Part shown: positions 1 to 4,604 of the stretch, one piece after another
Layout of the letters: every line of letters begins with the position of its first letter
Position numbering within the stretch: position 1 is the stretch's first letter
The notes under the pieces: model-generated
What the model was told of the DNA's origin: nothing
Seen by the model: only the letters and a program-made list of their open reading frames with translations
Database searches by the model: none
Source of the DNA: Candidatus Marinamargulisbacteria bacterium SCGC AG-343-D04
GTDB taxonomy: Bacteria; Margulisbacteria; Marinamargulisbacteria; GCA-2716485; GCA-002719695
Length of the DNA: 5,797 nt
Assembly: GCA_003265885.1 (NCBI GenBank)
Contig: QFBQ01000066.1
Span: forward strand, 1-5,797
Direction of reading: 5' to 3'
Program-made: the position numbers and the translations under genes

Positions 1-1269
1 ACCTTCTCCATTGTCATACATCCACCCCAGAGAATATTGAGCCTCTGTATGTCCTTGTTCCGCAGCTAATTTAAACCATTTAACAGCCTCTTCATCACTT
101 TGTTCTACACCTAAGCCCTCTTTATACAAAAAACCCAAATTATCTTGTGCTAGTGCATACCCTTGATCTGCAGCTAATTTATACCATTCAAAGGCTTTTT
201 CATCACTTTGATTTACCCCTTCTCCATGATAATACTCAGACCCTAGTCTACAACACTCATTATTAAAATCTTCAGGTGTCTTTTGCACAGATTGTAAAAG
301 AGGCCAGTACAGACTTAGATCATCTCTGTTTATTGGACATGTGACTTCTTGTTCCAACCATTGAACCAAGTTTTCTATGGACATATAGCCCTCTTCACCT
401 ACTTGAACATATGCATCTTGCATAGATTTATCTGCCCCCTTTCTAAAAAACAATGTATGCCTGTCCCCAAGCTTAATTTCTTTCCATTCCTGACCTTCAT
501 CTCTTTTAAAATATCGGTCCTTAGATATTGCGCATTCAAATGAAAGTTCATTCAATATGTCAGTTACAGGTTTTGTTTTATCTTGTCCTAGAGTGACTAT
601 ATTATCTACAAAATCAGTGCCTAATATTTGCAACGCATCTTGGTTTCCACTTTTAGCTAATTCTACTAATCGATTTAAAGCATCTTGGCTCCCTTGCTGC
701 GCTGCTAATGTATACCATTTAGCAGCTTCTTTCATTTTATCTTCTTTATTCATTTGAGGGGCGAACACTTTTTCCTCTCGATACATCCCTCCCAGATTAT
801 ATTGAGCGAGGGCATGTCCTTGTTTCGCAGCTAATGTATACAATTTAAAGGCTTTGTCTTCATTACGTTCTACGCCGTGCCCAAATTCATACATATGCCC
901 CAGTTTATTTTGTGCAAATTTGTCTGTTTTGGCCATCTCTATTAAAGAGTCTAAGGCCATTTCATGGTCTTGTACTGTAGCTTTTCTATAATATTTCACG
1001 GCTTCTTGACTACTTTGACCCACCCCTTCTCCATCCCGGAACATGCATGCCAGATTAAATTGAGCGTGTACATGACTATCTGTAAAGGCCATCCTTTTCA
1101 GAGTTTTTAGTGCTTTTGCATGTCCTTTCTTCGCAGCTAATGTATGCCATTTAACTGATTTTTCATAACCTTGACCTTCTGCTTGATCTGTTTCGCATTG
1201 CTTTCCAAGACGATATTGAGTGTTACTGATAAATTTAATCATTATATTATTAGATCTTATTTGAGCCAT
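1..1269 (-). CDS. Sel1-repeat protein with a U-box-like insert, 3' end outside window
   Basis: Reading the minus strand from the ATG at 1269 gives 423 codons with no stop up to the window edge, so the C-terminus is missing. The start has a strong SD (AAGGAG, 7-nt spacing). Sel1-type repeats (pattern A-x-x-x-LG-x-x-Y...G-x-GV...A-x-x-W/Y-x-x-AA-x-x-G) lie at about residues 17-49, 66-102, 119-154, 154-194, 337-372, 373-408 and 409 to the edge; the fourth is expanded by about 7 residues. Between repeats 4 and 5 (about 224-330) is a non-repeat segment with FECAIS at 244-249 and WLEQEVTCPI at 304-313, resembling the two ends of a U-box/RING-like fold. Sel1 repeats form alpha/alpha solenoids that bind proteins; in intracellular bacteria such proteins often act in host interaction. 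No signal peptide or membrane segment is visible. The family call is firm; the U-box reading and any effector role are inference. Confidence 0.9.
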   Translation of the reverse strand, partial: MAQIRSNNIMIKFISNTQYRLGKQCETDQAEGQGYEKSVKWHTLAAKKGHAKALKTLKRMAFTDSHVHAQFNLACMFRDGEGVGQSSQEAVKYYRKATVQDHEMALDSLIEMAKTDKFAQNKLGHMYEFGHGVERNEDKAFKLYTLAAKQGHALAQYNLGGMYREEKVFAPQMNKEDKMKEAAKWYTLAAQQGSQDALNRLVELAKSGNQDALQILGTDFVDNIVTLGQDKTKPVTDILNELSFECAISKDRYFKRDEGQEWKEIKLGDRHTLFFRKGADKSMQDAYVQVGEEGYMSIENLVQWLEQEVTCPINRDDLSLYWPLLQSVQKTPEDFNNECCRLGSEYYHGEGVNQSDEKAFEWYKLAADQGYALAQDNLGFLYKEGLGVEQSDEEAVKWFKLAAEQGHTEAQYSLGWMYDNGEG

Positions 1270-1276
1270 TATAATT

Positions 1277-1282
1277 CTCCTT
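1277..1282 (-). promoter_or_regulatory. Shine-Dalgarno of the large Sel1 gene
   Basis: On the minus strand AAGGAG stands 7 nt before the ATG at 1269, within a context (TTAAGGAGAATTATAATG) closely similar to that of the other Sel1 gene at 2336. It fixes the start codon. I could not find a convincing -35/-10 pair upstream in this very AT-rich stretch. Confidence 0.8.
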
Positions 1283-1338
1283 AATCCATTATTTTTTTAA
1301 CGTTTTAATTTTTTTAAAATATGTTGATATAACTGTTG

Positions 1339-1361
1339 TTTGCGATATATAAAAACGCAAA
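1339..1361. repeat. Inverted repeat TTTGCG-N11-CGCAAA
   Basis: A perfect 6-bp inverted repeat with arms 1339-1344 and 1356-1361 around an AT-only 11-nt spacer. It lies about 70-90 bp upstream of the large Sel1 start. It could be a regulator-binding site or a chance palindrome in AT-rich DNA; no T-run follows that would make it a terminator. Confidence 0.3.
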
Positions 1362-1372
1362 ACGCTAGAAAT

Positions 1373-1396
1373 ATAGTTCAGAAAAAACCGAACTAT
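1373..1396. repeat. Inverted repeat ATAGTTC-N10-GAACTAT
   Basis: Perfect 7-bp arms at 1373-1379 and 1390-1396 with a 10-nt spacer, about 105-125 bp upstream of the large Sel1 gene. The dyad layout fits an operator for a dimeric regulator or a weak RNA hairpin. There is no adjoining T-run, so a terminator is unlikely. Confidence 0.35.
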
Positions 1397-1465
1397 GTTG
1401 GTATGATGTTAAATGGAAGTTAAATAGAGAAAAAAATGAGGTGGATTCCAACCCCAGCGTGAATG

Positions 1466-1489
1466 TCCAGTAGAAAAGGTTCTATTGGA
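1466..1489 (+). other. Hairpin in a GC-richer islet of the gap
   Basis: TCCAGTAGAA (1466-1475) pairs with TTCTATTGGA (1480-1489) across a 4-nt AAGG loop. This gives ten pairs including one G-U, and the stem can extend by two more wobble pairs. It is the strongest predicted stem-loop in the gap. No T-run follows on the plus strand. The islet also forms an open frame (1440-1616) whose start looks protein-like (GGFQPQRECPVEKVLLD) but which has no start codon, so a decayed gene fragment is an alternative to a structured RNA. Confidence 0.35.
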
Positions 1490-1499
1490 TGTGTATGAC

Positions 1500-1516
1500 T
1501 TTAATAAATTTAATAA
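1500..1516. repeat. AT-only direct repeat TTTAATAA x2
   Basis: TTTAATAA occurs at 1500-1507 and again at 1509-1516, next to the DnaA-box-like TGTGTATGA at 1490-1498. Such AT-rich tandem short repeats are typical of easily melted DNA, but in a region this AT-rich they can also arise by chance. Confidence 0.3.
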
Positions 1517-1596
1517 TATGATGTTCATCTTTTTATTTTTTATACAGTATACGAATGTTTACTTACATAATAGTTATCGTAAAAAATGTAATGTGA

Positions 1597-1860
1597 ATTT
1601 CAATTATTTTAAATGAATTTTTTGGAAAAGACACAGGGTTATCTATAGAAGAAAAGAGGTTGTTGTATGTGGTATGTACGCGAAGGCAGCGGCATTTAAT
1701 ACGTGCTGGTTTAGCTGACTCTATTCAACAGCGTTCATATATGAAGTTTCTTCCTCAGTTGCCTTTTTCGGCAGGATTGACTGTGTCTTCTTTATTTTTC
1801 TCCTATAGAGAAGCTCATATCGATTTCTTCTTTAGAGAAAGATCGTCGATCTTCTTATGA
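1597..1860 (+). pseudogene. Orphan open frame, possibly a decayed gene fragment
   Basis: A stop-free frame runs from 1597 to the TGA at 1858-1860. The only plausible initiation codons are TTG at 1660 or 1663, which would give about 66 residues. From about 1630 the translation (DTGLSIEEKRLLYVV, then a basic stretch RRQRHLIRAGLADSIQQRS) looks more protein-like than the surrounding AT-rich sequence and has higher GC. The end becomes Phe/Ser-rich and less convincing. There is no ATG start and no good SD, and I do not recognise a family. It could be a remnant of a longer gene, a small gene with a TTG start, or a chance open frame. Confidence 0.25.
1839..1853. repeat. 15-bp palindrome AAGATCG-T-CGATCTT
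   Basis: Perfect 7-bp arms flank a single central base and include two GATC sites 6 bp apart. It lies at the 3' end of the orphan open frame. It could be a protein-binding dyad; a very tight RNA hairpin is sterically less likely. Confidence 0.4.
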
Positions 1861-2199
1861 ATCTGAATCCATACATAACCAGTAATGGTTCAGCTGAAAC
1901 AGAGTTATTCAAATATATATTACTTAGTTGTTAACTTATTTCATTGTGTCTGTTTTACAAATAAACTTTTATTTTGGTTTTTGTTCATTATTTTAAATTT
2001 ATTAATAATAATTAGGCGGCCCTTTTCTTTGGTCGGTACAATGTGTGGCAGATTGTTTTTATTTGTAATAATATACGATTATAAAAGTTTGTTTTTTAAA
2101 AAAAATGAAATTTATTTTATTTTTATTGCGATAATATTTTATTGGATAAGTTTGATCTTATGAGATTTTAAAGAGTAAATTATTTAAAGATTCAAAAAG

Positions 2200-2224
2200 A
2201 GGTCGTTATTTGCTCAAATAACCT
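2200..2224. terminator. Hairpin, possible minus-strand terminator
   Basis: AGGT...TATTTG pairs with CAAATA...ACCT around a 2-nt centre, with a 3-nt bulge in one arm (10 bp in all). Read on the minus strand it is followed by CTCTTTTTG, like an intrinsic terminator. There is no minus-strand gene immediately upstream (to the right), so it could instead insulate the gap from antisense transcription or be a leader structure about 110 bp before the Sel1-like gene at 2336. Confidence 0.3.
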
Positions 2225-2321
2225 AATAAAAGAATCGGATAAGAGTTTAGTGGGTAGGAGGCAGGAAATAAGTTTAGGAAGTAAAGTGTTAAGTAAATAT
2301 ATTTGAATAAATATCTATTGT

Positions 2322-2327
2322 AAGGAG
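2322..2327 (+). promoter_or_regulatory. Shine-Dalgarno of the small Sel1-like gene
   Basis: AAGGAG lies 8 nt before the ATG at 2336 and decides the start. Its context (GTAAGGAGTATTTAAAATG) mirrors that of the divergent large Sel1 gene. No clear -35/-10 pair was found between 2225 and 2320. Confidence 0.8.
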
Positions 2328-2335
2328 TATTTAAA

Positions 2336-2779
2336 ATGCAAAGAAGCCAAAATAACAACATGTATACTAACGCTCAAATAAAGTTAGCAAGCAACAAGAT
2401 GTATACTAATGCTCTAAAAAAGTTAGCAAGCAACAAGTTAGAAGATAAAAGAACAGGTGTAAAATATTTGGACATTCTTTCTTATCAGGGTCATGCTGAA
2501 GCTAAATTTCAATTGGGCAGGGTTTACGAAACAAGAAATGCGGATTTTGAAGCGGTGGTAATTCAATCAGATTTAATAGCTAGAGAATTGTATCATCAAG
2601 CTTCTGGCGCAGGCTGTGCAGAGGCGTCATTTAAGCTGGGAATGATGAATGCTTTTGAACGTGGAGAACAAGAAAGTGACAAGAATGTTCAGTTAAACTG
2701 TTTTAAAAGGGCATTAAAGCAGAAACCAGGCTATAAACTTGCTATTAGAGCCATTAGAGCCTTACAAGGGCCTAAATAA
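2336..2779 (+). CDS. Small Sel1-like/TPR-like repeat protein
   Basis: This 147-residue protein has a strong SD and no visible signal peptide or membrane segment. Two stretches read as Sel1-type helical hairpins: one around residues 42-65 (GVKYLDILSYQGHAEAKFQLGRVYE) and one around 82-104 (ARELYHQASGAGCAEASFKLG), followed by a less regular, basic C-terminus. The N-terminal third contains a near-identical tandem repeat of 13 residues (9-21 and 22-34, MYTNA..KLASNK). It is much shorter than the divergent Sel1 gene on the left but may belong to the same local family, given the similar SD context. A role as a protein-interaction module is inferred from the repeat type; the specific partner is unknown. 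It is followed by a 127-bp gap and thiD2-thiE on the same strand, so co-transcription is possible but not shown. Confidence 0.8.
   Translation: MQRSQNNNMYTNAQIKLASNKMYTNALKKLASNKLEDKRTGVKYLDILSYQGHAEAKFQLGRVYETRNADFEAVVIQSDLIARELYHQASGAGCAEASFKLGMMNAFERGEQESDKNVQLNCFKRALKQKPGYKLAIRAIRALQGPK
2360..2437 (+). repeat. 39-bp in-frame tandem duplication
   Basis: Units 2360-2398 and 2399-2437 match at 36 of 39 positions. The three differences give one silent change (AAC/AAT) and two amino-acid changes (Q/L and I/K). The period is a multiple of three, so the frame is kept. The high identity suggests a recent duplication by slippage or unequal crossing-over. Confidence 0.95.
2744..2761 (+). repeat. 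9-bp perfect tandem repeat near the gene end
   Basis: ATTAGAGCC occurs twice in direct succession (2744-2752, 2753-2761), encoding the AIRAIRA stretch at the C-terminus of the small Sel1-like protein. It is a second in-frame micro-duplication in the same gene. Confidence 0.9.
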
Positions 2780-2847
2780 TATGAAATGTAAATCAACATC
2801 ATTTGGTTAAATAATTGACCTTGCATTAACAGAATTGAATTGCTTAG

Positions 2848-2857
2848 AAAGGGGAGG
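2848..2857 (+). promoter_or_regulatory. Strong Shine-Dalgarno-like run far from the start codon
   Basis: AAAGGGGAGG, with T following, contains the ideal GGAGGT core. The nearest plausible start of the gene downstream is the ATG at 2907, about 48 nt away. An in-frame TAA at 2877-2879 and the absence of ATG, GTG or TTG in frame between 2880 and 2906 rule out an upstream start that would use this site at normal spacing. A very short leader peptide from a non-standard start or a ribosome standby site are possible readings. Confidence 0.4.
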
Positions 2858-2890
2858 TAATCATAATTTATTGGCATAACAAATAAATAA

Positions 2891-2915
2891 ATCGTACACT
2901 AAAAGCATGTACGAT
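2891..2915 (+). promoter_or_regulatory. Hairpin enclosing the thiD2-thiE start codon
   Basis: ATCGTACA (2891-2898) is the exact reverse complement of TGTACGAT (2908-2915), leaving a 9-nt loop. The ATG at 2907-2909 straddles the loop and the 3' arm, so the folded RNA would hide the start codon. This could lower or condition translation initiation, for example by temperature or ribosome passage; that function is inference. Confidence 0.5.
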
Positions 2916-3860
2916 CAAATCATAGATGCTAATGTAAATAGAATTTGTGAAGGAATAAGAGTAGTTGAAGAGTATGTTCGCTTTGCAAATAATCACGACG
3001 GCTATACTCAAGAATGTTCTTTATTGAGAAAAAAACTGCATAAAGAGTTTCCGCAAAGTGTAGCGCTGTTAGAATCTCGAGATACTGCAGAAGATATGAG
3101 AGCAGGGGAGGTTCCTTCATCTAGATTTAACATATCAGATCTGTTGGCGGCTAATTTCAAACGTGTTCAAGAGGGGCTGCGTGTTTTGGAAGAATATACG
3201 GGAAACTCTGTGTGTAATGTTTTGCGTTATCAGTCTTATGATTTGGAGAAAAATATTTTGTTATTGGCGATGAGGCCAGTTTTGAAAAGGGGGGTTTACG
3301 TGATTTCTGATGACCTTGAAGTTCTTGAAAAAGGTTTGAGTTGGAATGTGAGTTGTATTCAATTAAGAGATAAGCAGGCAAGCAAGGAAGAAATATATAA
3401 TAAAGCCAAGGCCTTTTGTGATAAGCACCCAAGGAGATCTGTCCCTTTTTTGGTAAATGATCATTTAGATATTGCAAAATGTGTAGGGGCAGAAGGGGTT
3501 CATACTGGCCAAGATGATATGCCTATATCTGAACAGAGACGTGTGATGGGGCAGGGGGCTATTATTGGAAGGACGACGCATAGTCTTGAGCAAGGTCTTG
3601 CCGCAGAGGCTGATGGTGCAGACTATATCAGTGTGGGGCCTATTTGGGAGACTCCGTCTAAGCCAGATCGAGAGGCTATTGGCTTTGATTATTTATCTAT
3701 TGTTAAAGAAAAAATTAATATTCCCTATGTTGCTATTGGGGGGATTGATGATGGCCGGATAGGGGAGATTATGAGTTTTGACCCGTTTATGGTGGGAGTT
3801 ATTCGGTCCGTAGATAGAGTACCGTCTTGGCAGGAACTTTATTTTCAGAACAATGCTTAA
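2907..3860 (+). CDS. ThiD2-ThiE fusion: HMP-phosphate kinase / thiamin-phosphate synthase
   Basis: This 317-residue protein joins two enzymes of thiamin synthesis. Residues 1 to about 125 match the ThiD2 family (DANVNRICEGIRVVEEYVRF at 7-26), known as a monofunctional kinase converting HMP-P to HMP-PP and often fused to ThiE. Residues about 127-312 are a ThiE TIM barrel that joins HMP-PP and thiazole phosphate to give thiamin phosphate and pyrophosphate. ThiE motifs seen are QLRDK (152-156), VNDHLDIA (183-190), GVHTGQDD (197-204), GADYISVGP (237-245), TPSK (249-252, usually TPTK) and VAIGGI (275-280), so the active site looks complete. It is cytosolic. The start agrees with the usual ThiD2 N-terminus. 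No thi-box (TPP) riboswitch is visible upstream and no other thi genes are in the window. Length and motif order are normal for the fusion. Confidence 0.93.
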   Translation: MYDQIIDANVNRICEGIRVVEEYVRFANNHDGYTQECSLLRKKLHKEFPQSVALLESRDTAEDMRAGEVPSSRFNISDLLAANFKRVQEGLRVLEEYTGNSVCNVLRYQSYDLEKNILLLAMRPVLKRGVYVISDDLEVLEKGLSWNVSCIQLRDKQASKEEIYNKAKAFCDKHPRRSVPFLVNDHLDIAKCVGAEGVHTGQDDMPISEQRRVMGQGAIIGRTTHSLEQGLAAEADGADYISVGPIWETPSKPDREAIGFDYLSIVKEKINIPYVAIGGIDDGRIGEIMSFDPFMVGVIRSVDRVPSWQELYFQNNA

Positions 3861-3870
3861 TAAAAGAAAA

Positions 3871-3890
3871 GAAGTTTACATAATGACTTC
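3871..3890 (-). terminator. Weak AU-rich terminator between convergent genes
   Basis: GAAGT (3871-3875) and ACTTC (3886-3890) form a 5-bp stem around a 10-nt loop. Read on the minus strand it is followed by TTTTCTTTTA, so it could end the orphan acidic gene; it overlaps that gene's stop codon. On the plus strand only GTTTTC follows. The stem is short, so termination would be weak. Confidence 0.3.
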
Positions 3891-4355
3891 GTTTTCGCAG
3901 ATGACAAGAGGTGTTGTCGTTATGGGTTTATAAGTACCATCTGTGAGAATGTTTATATTGTCTTCTGGATTTTGGTATGAATTTTGGATGTTAATTTCTT
4001 TTGTTTCTAAGGTAGTTTTGTGTTGAATATGCCACAATTCAGTATTGGGCGCTGAAGGAGGGATCCATTCCCAATTATGGTTTAAAGTGTATCCTTTCTT
4101 TTGTAGTATTTCTATGGGATTTTTGTCTAGAGGAGTGGGTTTTTCATACGTATTTTGTTGGGATGTTATTGTTAATGTGCTGTATGGAGATGCTGTGATA
4201 TTTTCATCTAAATGAGGATGAGGGGCTTCCCCGTCAGATTCAGAGTCTGAATATAGACTCATTCCGTCGCCTTCACTATCTGAGGCTGAGCTTTTGTTTG
4301 GATGAGTCTTTGTTGTTGGGTTGAAACATCTAGTAGTATTTATTGAATTTTCCAT
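3876..4355 (-). CDS. Orphan acidic/serine-rich hypothetical protein
   Basis: I do not recognise this 159-residue protein. The N-terminal third is rich in Ser, Asp, Glu and Gly (residues 22-43, including SASDSEGDG and SDSESDGE), resembling eukaryotic casein-kinase-2 target sequence and probably disordered. The middle is Thr/Pro/Asn-rich, and residues about 79-112 look more folded (ILQKKGY, NWEWIPPSAP, ELWHIQHK). There is no signal peptide, membrane segment or enzymatic motif. The ATG at 4355 lacks an SD but sits 14 nt after a near-consensus -10 box, supporting a nearly leaderless mRNA. A later ATG (residue 32) is possible but would drop part of the acidic block. It runs convergently to thiD2-thiE with a 15-bp gap. 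A secreted host-directed protein is conceivable but unproven. Its coding strand is C-rich, opposite to the other genes here. Confidence 0.65.
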   Translation of the reverse strand: MENSINTTRCFNPTTKTHPNKSSASDSEGDGMSLYSDSESDGEAPHPHLDENITASPYSTLTITSQQNTYEKPTPLDKNPIEILQKKGYTLNHNWEWIPPSAPNTELWHIQHKTTLETKEINIQNSYQNPEDNINILTDGTYKPITTTPLVICENEVIM

Positions 4356-4369
4356 TTTTTATGTTTTCT

Positions 4370-4397
4370 ATTATATCTTTTCTTTTTTTTTTGTTAA
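4370..4397 (-). promoter_or_regulatory. Sigma70-type promoter of the orphan acidic gene
   Basis: On the minus strand a TTAACA -35 box (4397-4392; five of six match TTGACA) is followed by a 16-nt spacer made only of A except for two G, then a perfect TATAAT -10 box (4375-4370). The predicted transcription start is about 6-8 nt before the ATG at 4355. The A-tract spacer should be intrinsically bent. Chance matches occur in AT-rich DNA, but the fit of both boxes, spacing and gene start is good. Confidence 0.6.
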
Positions 4398-4604
4398 GAC
4401 CTTTTTTGACTTAATAGTTGTATTTTGTAAAAATTTTAGTTGGAAAACGTCACTTTATAGTTTTGTTATTTTAAATAACATTTTTCGTTTTGTTCGCGAG
4501 CTGTAAAATAGTAGAGATGTCTTGTGCTGCCGCGCGTATAGAAACTGATTACATGAAGTTAGTATTCTTATAACGGATGTATTGAAAAAGATAGTCTAGA
4601 AGGT

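Larger units (their letters stand above)
1270..2335. other. Long gap without a convincing gene; origin-like strand-composition switch
   Basis: About 1.07 kb separates two divergent Sel1-type genes. It is very AT-rich, with two somewhat GC-richer islands at about 1440-1500 and 1630-1880. It contains hairpin-forming inverted repeats (1339-1361, 1373-1396, 1466-1489, 1839-1853, 2200-2224), an AT-rich direct repeat (1500-1516) and one doubtful open frame (1597-1860). Sampled lines show the plus strand C-rich to the left of the gap and G-rich or balanced to the right, including across minus-strand genes. I see no tRNA, rRNA, CRISPR array or intact transposase. A DnaA-box-like TGTGTATGA (one mismatch to TGTGNATAA) occurs at 1490-1498, but there is no cluster of good boxes, so an origin is only a hypothesis. 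Confidence 0.4.

Noticed and set aside
349..757. Two short plus-strand frames (349-543, 557-757)
   Set aside because: They lie wholly inside the uninterrupted minus-strand Sel1 frame and are its antisense shadows.
1885..2163. Open frame of 92 residues, very rich in Phe, Ile, Leu and Tyr
   Set aside because: There is no SD before the ATG, the sequence is almost pure AT, and such DNA read in a T-rich frame gives hydrophobic chance products. A small membrane protein cannot be excluded, but nothing supports one.
1270..2335. tRNA gene, CRISPR array or insertion sequence in the gap
   Set aside because: No cloverleaf with a T-loop, no regularly spaced repeats, and no transposase frame or paired terminal repeats with target duplications could be found by eye.
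2815..2843. TTGACC at 2815-2820 as a -35 box for thiD2-thiE
   Set aside because: The hexamer at the correct 17-nt spacing (AATTGC) does not resemble a -10 box, and nothing better lies at 16-18 nt.
2780..2906. TPP (thi-box) riboswitch before thiD2-thiE
   Set aside because: The conserved CTGAGA and ACCTGA elements are absent and the 127-bp gap is mostly AT-rich without the expected three-way junction.
4238..4252. 15-bp palindrome ATTCAGA-G-TCTGAAT
   Set aside because: It lies inside the codons for the Ser-Asp-Ser-Glu run of the orphan gene, where repeated TCA/TCT, GAT and GAA codons create palindromes by themselves.
4321..4506. Plus-strand frame of 61 residues, Phe/Val-rich
   Set aside because: It overlaps the promoter and 5' end of the orphan minus-strand gene, has no SD, and reflects T-rich DNA.
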